A stretch of 64,000 nt of DNA from a virus. The position numbers and the translations under genes were made by a program. The stretch is taken from the IMG/VR virus record IMGVR_UViG_3300015171_000002, positions 1 to 64,000 of that record, one strand, 5' to 3'. This document shows positions 58,488 to 63,922 of the stretch, piece by piece. How positions within the stretch are numbered: position 1 is the first letter of the stretch; each line of letters opens with the position of its first letter. Under the pieces are notes generated by a model. The model made no database searches. It was not told where the DNA came from and was given only the letters and a program-made list of their open reading frames with translations.

Positions 58488-58772
58488 ATGAAAATACCAA
58501 TCGATAGTTTTGAAGCATATAATTTAGATGATGGTTCCATAATGATAGAAATGTATGGTAGAGACTTTCGTATTGGTATTACTATAGATAAAGATACAAA
58601 TGAATCGGGTATGTGGCTTGTTTGTAATCAAAAATTAGATAAAATTTTAGAGCCACATCATCATAGAATTTTTGATTTATTTCCACCAGAAATGGTAGAA
58701 ATGATTGCTAAAATAAATACAATAGAAAAACCTTATGAAATTGAATGTTGGGAAGATGATGGTGGTCAATGA
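58488..58772 (+). CDS. Unrecognised acidic 94-residue protein
   Basis: MKIPIDSFEAYNLDDGSIMI, then LFPPEMVEMIAKINTIEKPY. Starts 4 nt after tRNA-Asp without a ribosome site; ends in overlap with the next gene (ATGA). Confidence 0.55.
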   Translation: MKIPIDSFEAYNLDDGSIMIEMYGRDFRIGITIDKDTNESGMWLVCNQKLDKILEPHHHRIFDLFPPEMVEMIAKINTIEKPYEIECWEDDGGQ

Positions 58773-58954
58773 TATTTATTGATGTAGATAATTGTCCTAG
58801 TTGTGGTGATGATCATATTGAGGTAAATGCTGTAGAATTACCTATTCCAGTGACAATAGATGGACACGAATATTCTTTTATGCTTATCTGTCCTGAAACC
58901 GGCGATAGTGTATATGTAAATGATAGTGATAAATTTCAAGTAATAAAGGAATAA
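58769..58954 (+). CDS. Small zinc-ribbon-like protein
   Basis: 61 residues: FIDVDNCPSCGDDHIEVNAV then MLICPETGDSVYVND; one CxxC and a later Cys. Unrecognised. Confidence 0.52.
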   Translation: MIFIDVDNCPSCGDDHIEVNAVELPIPVTIDGHEYSFMLICPETGDSVYVNDSDKFQVIKE

Positions 58955-58956
58955 AA

Positions 58957-59187
58957 ATGTGGTTTGAATTTCATTTTTCTATAACACTATTTAAATATAA
59001 TTTTCAGGCTAGTTGGGAGCCTTATAATGGTGTAAATAATGGAATAAAAGGTAATTCACCGATAAAAAAACCATATATTTTTAAAGTAAAAGAAACAGAA
59101 CTAAGTGCCGCTAAATATTATGGGGGTTGGTGGTCTTGGAGTTGGAATTGGTTATATTTTGAGTTTCAAATAACAGAATTAGTTTGA
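58957..59187 (+). CDS. Aromatic 76-residue protein
   Basis: MWFEFHFSITLFKYNFQASW, then YYGGWWSWSWNWLYFEFQIT: unusually rich in Trp, Tyr and Phe. AAAGGAATAAAA ribosome site. No family recognised; the aromatic patch suggests membrane or protein binding. Confidence 0.55.
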   Translation: MWFEFHFSITLFKYNFQASWEPYNGVNNGIKGNSPIKKPYIFKVKETELSAAKYYGGWWSWSWNWLYFEFQITELV

Positions 59188-59191
59188 TTAT

Positions 59192-59265
59192 GCCTTTGTG
59201 GTGCAATCGGTAGACACAACAATTTTAGAAATTGTGGTCTGAAAGTTCGAATCTTTCCAAAGGCA
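59192..59265 (+). tRNA. tRNA-Leu(TAG) with short variable loop
   Basis: Acceptor GCCTTTG / CAAAGGC, D-stem GTG/CAC, anticodon arm ACAAT-TTTAGAA-ATTGT, variable loop only GGTCT, T-arm GAAAG-TTCGAAT-CTTTC, discriminator A. Bacterial Leu tRNAs normally have a long variable arm. Confidence 0.83.
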
Positions 59266-59275
59266 CTTTTTGTAT

Positions 59276-59349
59276 GTCCCATTAGACCAATTGGCAGAGC
59301 CGTTTCGCTCAAGACGAAAATGTTGAAAGTTCGAATCTTTCATGGGATA
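59276..59349 (+). tRNA. tRNA-Leu(CAA) with short variable loop
   Basis: Acceptor GTCCCAT / ATGGGAT, weak D-stem, anticodon arm TTTCG-CTCAAGA-CGAAA, variable loop ATGTT, the same T-arm as the preceding tRNA-Leu, discriminator A. Confidence 0.78.
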
Positions 59350-59353
59350 CTAT

Positions 59354-59437
59354 GAGTAAGTATCCAAACTGGCTGAAGGACGATGACTGTAAATCATCCA
59401 CTATGAAACGTTGTAGGTTCAAATCCTATCTTACTCA
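59354..59437 (+). tRNA. tRNA-Tyr(GTA)
   Basis: Acceptor GAGTAAG / CTTACTC, D-stem TCC/GGA, anticodon arm GATGA-CTGTAAA-TCATC, class II variable region of 14 nt, T-arm GTAGG-TTCAAAT-CCTAT, discriminator A. Confidence 0.9.
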
Positions 59438-59452
59438 CTAAAGGAAACTAAA

Positions 59453-59866
59453 ATGGATTACTTTCAATTTATAAAAGATTACGAATTTATTGAAAAACAT
59501 TTAGAAACTATAGTACCTATTTATAAAAAGATTTACGATTTAGATAGATGGTCTTATTTAGGTATTGATTTTACTCAAGATGAGCCAGCTTTCCGCGATG
59601 ATGGTATTTTAATTTATTTCGATAAATATTATTCTGGTGATAACGATTATGAAAGATTTAGAGTTCCATTTGAATTTTTTAGTTTTATGGATCATCAAAT
59701 TGAAGAAGAATTAGTTAGACGAATAGATGAACAGAGATCAATAGAAACTAAAAAACAATTAGAGAAGTTAGAAAAAGAAAGATTAGAAAAAGAAGCGGCA
59801 CTTAAAATTAGAGAAGAAGCTGAATATAAAAGATATTTACAACTAAAAGAAAAATATGAAAAATAA
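59453..59866 (+). CDS. Protein with C-terminal coiled coil
   Basis: 137 residues; N-terminal ~90 mixed (FIKDYEFIEKHLETIVPIYK, then PFEFFSFMDHQIEEELVRRI), C-terminal helix rich in Glu/Lys/Arg. AAAGGAAACTAAA ribosome site. Unrecognised. Confidence 0.55.
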   Translation: MDYFQFIKDYEFIEKHLETIVPIYKKIYDLDRWSYLGIDFTQDEPAFRDDGILIYFDKYYSGDNDYERFRVPFEFFSFMDHQIEEELVRRIDEQRSIETKKQLEKLEKERLEKEAALKIREEAEYKRYLQLKEKYEK

Positions 59867-59867
59867 T

Positions 59868-59940
59868 GCCGCTGTTGCATAGATGGTCTGTGCGTCATTC
59901 TGAAGAAATGAAGGTACTGGATCGTTACCAGTCGGCGGCA
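59868..59940 (+). tRNA. tRNA-Phe(GAA)
   Basis: Acceptor GCCGCTG / CGGCGGC, D-stem GCA/TGC, anticodon arm TCATT-CTGAAGA-AATGA, T-arm ACTGG-ATCGTTA-CCAGT, discriminator A. Starts 1 nt after the preceding stop codon. Confidence 0.88.
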
Positions 59941-59971
59941 CCTTGTAATAATAGATTTAGGAGAATAATAA

Positions 59972-60250
59972 ATGCTCTATAGAACACTTTGTGATGTTTT
60001 AGATGAAATGAGAAAAGCATATAAAACTTATAATTTTTCCTATCTTCCTGGCCTAATCGAAGAGATTCAACATTTAGGTAATCGAATGGAAGCCGCTTTA
60101 GAAGAAGGTCATCAGGTAGAATATTATCACGCAAAGGCCAAAGAAGCCGAAGCTGAATATAAAGAAGTAAAGGCACGTCTCGAAGAACTTCAAAAACAAT
60201 TACCAAAAGATGAGCAACCCGATGAGAAAAAAGGTTATATAGATTATTAA
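59972..60250 (+). CDS. Helical coiled-coil protein
   Basis: 92 residues, mainly helix (LCDVLDEMRKAYKTYNFSYL, then AKEAEAEYKEVKARLEELQK). Ribosome site TTTAGGAG. Unrecognised. Confidence 0.55.
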   Translation: MLYRTLCDVLDEMRKAYKTYNFSYLPGLIEEIQHLGNRMEAALEEGHQVEYYHAKAKEAEAEYKEVKARLEELQKQLPKDEQPDEKKGYIDY

Positions 60251-60253
60251 TAT

Positions 60254-60325
60254 TCCCGCTTAGTTTATTCAGTAAAACAGGTATCTTGTAAATATCGGTG
60301 GGCCGAGCGAAGCGACCAGTGGGAG
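60254..60325 (+). tRNA. tRNA-Thr(TGT)
   Basis: Acceptor TCCCGCT / AGTGGGA with one G-U, D-stem GTTT/AAAC, anticodon arm GGTAT-CTTGTAA-ATATC, T-stem GGCCG/CGACC with one mismatch and loop AGCGAAG, discriminator G. Last canonical tRNA of the array. Confidence 0.75.
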
Positions 60326-60327
60326 CC

Positions 60328-60372
60328 TAGTACTAAGGTACTATAGACAAAGTTTCAAAACTGATGTAAAAT
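60328..60372 (+). promoter_or_regulatory. Palindrome-associated promoter of the RNA locus
   Basis: TAGTAC-TAAG-GTACTA 60328-60343, perfect arms; TAGACA 60344-60349; 17 bp; TAAAAT 60367-60372. The transcript starts near 60379 and has no ORF for over 700 nt. Confidence 0.8.
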
Positions 60373-60378
60373 GTTTTT

Positions 60379-60656
60379 ATAAGGTGTCGAGGGAAAGAAA
60401 TTCATCATACAGCCTAATTGTAACAGGGAACAGTTCTAGTAAAAGTCTAGTCAAATTTTCTGCCCAATTTTACCCTTAGTTTTCTGACAGTGGTGATAGT
60501 TATAATATAAGGAATGAAGCCAGTGTCAGAATAATAAATAGCTAATCTAATCGAATGTAAGCAATTACTGAGATTACTAGGCTGTTTCGGAGAGTTCAGC
60601 CGCATTATTGATAGAAATATCTTTATAGCGAAAAACTCTCCACTGTAAGAAACAAA
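60379..60656 (+). ncRNA. Multi-hairpin RNA, first part of the 730-nt locus
   Basis: No ORF. It carries AGAAATTCATCA at 60396-60407 after GTGTCGAGGGA; a stem TTCTGACA / TGTCAGAA enclosing 34 nt (~60482-60531); and GGAGAGTT / AACTCTCC enclosing a GATA-GAAA-TATC tetraloop hairpin (~60589-60642). The stacked perfect stems point to a functional structured RNA. Confidence 0.55.
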
Positions 60657-60657
60657 A

Positions 60658-60726
60658 TCGTAGTAGCTCAAAAGAGAGCGCAGCCATTCAGGGGCTGAGA
60701 TAAGGGTTGGGATGGCCTTTCTACGA
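60658..60726 (+). ncRNA. tRNA-like RNA with UCA anticodon loop
   Basis: TCGTAG / CTACGA ends, TA linker, D-arm GCTC-AAAAGA-GAGC, perfect anticodon arm CAGCC-ATTCAGG-GGCTG (loop U33, UCA, G37). The T-arm is poor (AAGG...CCTT with a 10-nt loop). UCA would read UGA. As several genes here stop with TGA, it may be a decayed or non-decoding tRNA mimic. Confidence 0.42.
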
Positions 60727-60745
60727 ATAAAGTTCTATATCATAA

Positions 60746-60852
60746 AAGAAATAGGTATGGATAGTGAGTTGAGGAATTCATCGGATATTAACTGAAAGGT
60801 TAACTTGGTTCAAACCCAAAATCGTAATAAAACTTTCCTTGACGATTTTCTT
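60746..60852 (+). ncRNA. Second Y-RNA-like module
   Basis: The 5' part GATAGTGAGTTGAGGAATTC then ATC aligns with GATAGTGAGCCAAAGAAATT then CATC of the Y RNA candidate at 61634. It is followed by a T-arm-like TTGG-TTCAAAC-CCAA and a stem AAATCGT / ACGATTT; outer bases AAGAAA / TTTCTT can pair. No D-arm follows. Confidence 0.5.
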
Positions 60853-61053
60853 CCAAACAAATAGCGTTGAATTTATATTCGGCGCACAAAGACTTAAAAG
60901 CACCAGTGGATGAAATATGAAACTTGGTAGCGTTCATATAATAATGAACAGTCTGTTTTAAAATAAAATATTTGGGTGTTGAAATCAGAAATTCATCAAT
61001 GCTAAAGGAAACTTTCTGATTGAGTTTACCCCTAATAATATATTTGTTAGATC
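60853..61053 (+). ncRNA. Last part of the RNA locus, with a third motif copy
   Basis: ATCAGAAA...TTTCTGAT (60984-61020) encloses AGAAATTCATCA (60987-60998). No ORF longer than a few codons. Downstream comes the terminator at 61054. Confidence 0.5.
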
Positions 61054-61115
61054 AAACGTCACTTCTACTCTAAACTTTTTCAATTAATAATTTTAGTAAG
61101 TGACGTTTTTCTTTT
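61054..61115 (+). terminator. Rho-independent terminator of the RNA locus
   Basis: AAACGTCACTT / AAGTGACGTTT perfect stem with a partly paired long loop, then TTTTTCTTTT. It ends the transcript from 60379, defining a non-coding unit of about 730 nt. Confidence 0.88.
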
Positions 61116-61152
61116 AAGTAGCAGTACTAGAAGCAGTAGAAAGGATTAGAAA

Positions 61153-61380
61153 ATGTTGACAGTTAAGTGGATTAAACAAGATATTGGATATGAGGAAATA
61201 TTTTCAGCTAATAGAGTATGGCTTAGATGGAAAATGCATGAAAATGATGCCCCCTCTAAATTAATGGTTGAAAAGGTGGATCAAGGTGAAGTATTAGAAT
61301 TTACAGAGGGCCAGTTTTATATTATGAATTTTGAAGGTAAAACGGTCGGAAATTATTTTCTAGAAAAAATACCACAATAG
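61153..61380 (+). CDS. Unrecognised 75-residue protein between RNA loci
   Basis: MLTVKWIKQDIGYEEIFSAN, VDQGEVLEFTEGQFYIMNFE; beta-rich small domain. AAAGGATTAGAAA is the ribosome site. No promoter is evident, only a GTACTA half-site at 61124. TAG stop opens the last palindrome. Sits between the RNA locus and the Ro60 transcript, so a link to Ro60 is possible by position. Confidence 0.55.
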   Translation: MLTVKWIKQDIGYEEIFSANRVWLRWKMHENDAPSKLMVEKVDQGEVLEFTEGQFYIMNFEGKTVGNYFLEKIPQ

Positions 61381-61423
61381 TACTAAGGTACTAGTTGACA
61401 AAATAGAGAAGTTGACGTAGAAT
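61378..61423 (+). promoter_or_regulatory. Palindrome-associated promoter of the Y RNA-Ro60 transcript
   Basis: TAGTAC-TAAG-GTACTA 61378-61393, TTGACA 61395-61400, 17 bp, TAGAAT 61418-61423. The leader from ~61430 to the Ro60 start is about 400 nt. Confidence 0.8.
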
Positions 61424-61433
61424 ACTTACATTG

Positions 61434-61553
61434 GTGAAAGTAATATAAATAACCTAAACAGCTACGTACTGTTCACAAAATAGCTAGTAGACTGTCCGTT
61501 TGAGAGACAGAGTATGCTAGAATGAAGGAGCATGGGTTTATCCTTTCTTTCAC
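61434..61553 (+). ncRNA. Closed structured RNA upstream of the Y RNA
   Basis: Terminal helix GTGAAAG / CTTTCAC. Inside: AACAG-CTACGTA-CTGTT (5 bp, 7-nt loop, anticodon-arm-like), CTAG...CTGTC / GACAG...CTAG and AAGGA / TCCTT. tRNA-like in style (acceptor-like ends and TA after the first strand) but without a T-arm. Confidence 0.45.
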
Positions 61554-61561
61554 AATAAAAT

Positions 61562-61626
61562 TTATAGTGGTGTCCAGTGAAAAAATATCGGTATTGGAAC
61601 GGGCGCAATATACCGAGCCACTATAA
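61562..61626 (+). ncRNA. Closed hairpin RNA between structured RNA and Y RNA
   Basis: 9-bp perfect closing stem TTATAGTGG / CCACTATAA with an inner hairpin CGGTAT...ATACCG. Another independent element in the Ro60 leader. Confidence 0.42.
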
Positions 61627-61633
61627 TAAATAT

Positions 61634-61803
61634 AAAGATAAGATAGTGAGCCAAAGAAATTCATCAAAATGATAATTTGGCGATATGAGTTCGAATCTCA
61701 TGCCTGACGAAAGTTGGGTTAGCTCAACTGGTAGAGCATAAAAACAATTTCTTAGCAATTTTCTTCTTATTTTTTATGCGTATATTAGAAATAATTTATC
61801 TTA
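61634..61803 (+). ncRNA. YrlA-like Y RNA, circularly permuted tRNA mimic
   Basis: Order: AAGATAA (61635-61641) that pairs TTATCTT (61796-61802); GATAGTGAG; hairpin GCCAAA...TTTGGC holding AGAAATTCATCA (61655-61666); T-arm ATGAG-TTCGAAT-CTCAT (61685-61701); acceptor-like stem GCCTGAC-GAAA-GTTGGGT (61702-61719) closed by a GNRA loop; TA; D-arm GCTC-AACTGGTA-GAGC (61722-61737); ATAAAAA...TTTTTAT hairpin. T-arm first, D-arm last is a permuted tRNA. This agrees with the described tRNA-mimic module of bacterial YrlA RNAs, and it precedes Ro60, the usual YrlA context. Confidence 0.75.
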
Positions 61804-61826
61804 CCCTGGAAAGGCGTTGAAACAAA

Positions 61827-63368
61827 ATGACAAAATTTAATAAATTAAATGTATCTGAAAAAGTTGGAATTGGTAATAAAGTAACTGTAAATAAAGCCGG
61901 TGGGCCAGCAATTACACTTTCTGATCGAATGGAATTAGCTACTCTTTTATTGACTTCTTTTGTAGATGATAAATATTACGAAACTGCATCAGAACAATTA
62001 AAACGATTAAGTTCTATTTTTGATCGATTAAATAGTAATGGTGATGCTAAATTCGCAGCTAAAGCGGCTATTTATGCTAGACATACAATGGGAATGCGTT
62101 CTATTTCTCAAGCTCTTTCGGCTAATATTGCTGCTAAAGTAAGTGGGCAGGACTGGACTCGTTCATTTTTTGAGAAATTTCCACGGCGAGTAGATGATAT
62201 GACTGAATTAGTTAGTTTCTTTCAGTCTAATTTCTCAACTGGTAAGAATAAATCAGGATATCCAAGAGCATTACCAAATGCTATGAAATATGGATTACGA
62301 AATGCTTTTGGTAAATTCAATGAATATCAGCTTGCTAAGTATCGGGCCGAGGGTAAAGAAGTTAGTCTATTAGATTTAGTAAATATTCTACATCCAGTTC
62401 CAAATGATAATAATAAAATAGCTTTAAATAAGTTAGTTAATGGAACTTTGACAAGTACTGAAACTTGGGAAAGTCAGATTTCAAATGCTGGACAAGTAGG
62501 AGAAAATAAGGAAGAAGTAGACGAATTAAAGGGACAAGCTTTCGATAACTTAATTAGAACTAAGAAAATTGGTTATTTTGCCCTATTAAAGAATTTACGA
62601 AATATTCTACAATTATCACCAGAAAGTATTGATGCAGCAGTAGAAATGCTAACCGATAAGAAAATGATTGAAAAAAGTTTAGTATTTCCTTTTAGATTTT
62701 TAGATGCTTATGAAGCTATTCAAGCAGAAGCGGTTGGAGGACATAGTAATAAAAATGTTCAAAAGCTTTATGCTGGTATCAACAAGGCATTAGAATTATC
62801 ATTTAGTAATGTGCCTGAATTCAACGGTACTAATTTAATTGCTGTAGATAGTTCTGGTAGTATGAGTGGTAGACCTTTCCGAATTGCGGCACTTTTCGGA
62901 GTTATTCTACTAAAACAAAACCCGGATAGTGATTTCATGCTATTTGATGATGATGCCAGATATGTAAAGAATGTCAATCTAGGTGATACTACTCTAAGTC
63001 TTGTGGAAAGTTTATATAAGTCTCAAGGTGGTGGAACTAATCTAGCTGATGTTTTCGTAAAAGCAAATAAGAAATATGATCGAGTATTTATTTTTTCTGA
63101 TTGTCAGTCATGGATGGTAGCCGATAACTATTCTAATTATTATAAAGGTGCAGTAGGAACAGTAAAAAATACATTCGCGGCATATTCAAAGAAATATGGT
63201 AAGCCGAGAGTATATAGTATAGATTTAGCAGGTCATGGAAGTGCGGAATTTAGTTCTAATGATGTAAGTACTGTAGCTGGATTTTCTGACAAAACTATAA
63301 CATTACTATCTAGGATGGAGCAGGATAGAAATGCTCTAGTAAATACTATCGAAGCTGTAGAACTATAA
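61827..63368 (+). CDS. Ro60/Rsr orthologue (TROVE-vWA RNA-binding protein)
   Basis: 513 residues. Residues ~30-330 are the helical TROVE ring (AKAAIYARHTMGMRSISQAL, PNAMKYGLRNAFGKFNEYQL, LKNLRNILQLSP); ~335-513 are a von Willebrand A domain with a full MIDAS DSSGSMSG at 341-348 and GGGTNLADVF. In animals and bacteria, Ro60 binds misfolded RNAs in its ring and Y RNAs on its outside; in Deinococcus the Y RNA tethers it to PNPase. GGAAAGG lies 12 nt before ATG 61827. A YrlA-like RNA lies directly upstream. Confidence 0.93.
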   Translation: MTKFNKLNVSEKVGIGNKVTVNKAGGPAITLSDRMELATLLLTSFVDDKYYETASEQLKRLSSIFDRLNSNGDAKFAAKAAIYARHTMGMRSISQALSANIAAKVSGQDWTRSFFEKFPRRVDDMTELVSFFQSNFSTGKNKSGYPRALPNAMKYGLRNAFGKFNEYQLAKYRAEGKEVSLLDLVNILHPVPNDNNKIALNKLVNGTLTSTETWESQISNAGQVGENKEEVDELKGQAFDNLIRTKKIGYFALLKNLRNILQLSPESIDAAVEMLTDKKMIEKSLVFPFRFLDAYEAIQAEAVGGHSNKNVQKLYAGINKALELSFSNVPEFNGTNLIAVDSSGSMSGRPFRIAALFGVILLKQNPDSDFMLFDDDARYVKNVNLGDTTLSLVESLYKSQGGGTNLADVFVKANKKYDRVFIFSDCQSWMVADNYSNYYKGAVGTVKNTFAAYSKKYGKPRVYSIDLAGHGSAEFSSNDVSTVAGFSDKTITLLSRMEQDRNALVNTIEAVEL

Positions 63369-63372
63369 TAAA

Positions 63373-63402
63373 AATAGACCATAGAAATATGGTCTATTCC
63401 TA
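63373..63402 (+). terminator. Weak hairpin after Ro60
   Basis: AATAGACCATA-GAAA-TATGGTCTATT perfect stem with a GAAA loop, but only CC then TATT downstream; may be a processing signal or weak terminator. Confidence 0.55.
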
Positions 63403-63419
63403 TTAAAGAATAAAAAAAA

Positions 63420-63920
63420 ATGTATAATCCATACGATTTATTACCGAGTGAATTTGATAATGCTGTTTTTCCAGAATTATATAAAGATTATAATTATGGT
63501 GAATATGATTATAAAACATATAAAAAAGAAGTTAAAAAATTAGTAGATAAGAGAGAAAAAATGACAAATAAATTTAATGTAACCAATAGAACAGGCAACC
63601 AAATAGTAGTAAAATTAGATGATGGTACAACAGTATCAGGAACAGTTGTACAAGTAACAAAAACATTAAAGGCATTGGGTTATGATGCTAATTTAGAAAA
63701 AACATATAAATCTAGTACAAATGGAACGGTTTTAATTAGTAGTATGCCGACTCCACATATTCGAAATGCTGTAGCAAAACAAATTCAGGTCTGGTTAGAT
63801 GGACTAAAGAAACTAGATAATGCTGATTTTTATGAAGAAGTTTATAATAAATTAGATATGCCGTTTTGGGATAATGAATTTATAAATTTAGTAGAAGAAT
63901 TACAAGATCGTGACGATTAG
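63420..63920 (+). CDS. Unrecognised 166-residue protein after Ro60
   Basis: Acidic N-terminal part (MYNPYDLLPSEFDNAVFPEL), Lys-rich helix, then a beta part NVTNRTGNQIVVKLDDGTTV and a C-terminal VEELQDRDD. The ribosome site before ATG 63420 is poor (AAAGAATAAAA); ATG 63561 after AGAGAGAAAA is an alternative that would start at MTNKFNVTNRTG. Could belong with Ro60, but separated by a hairpin. Confidence 0.5.
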   Translation: MYNPYDLLPSEFDNAVFPELYKDYNYGEYDYKTYKKEVKKLVDKREKMTNKFNVTNRTGNQIVVKLDDGTTVSGTVVQVTKTLKALGYDANLEKTYKSSTNGTVLISSMPTPHIRNAVAKQIQVWLDGLKKLDNADFYEEVYNKLDMPFWDNEFINLVEELQDRDD

Positions 63921-63922
63921 TT

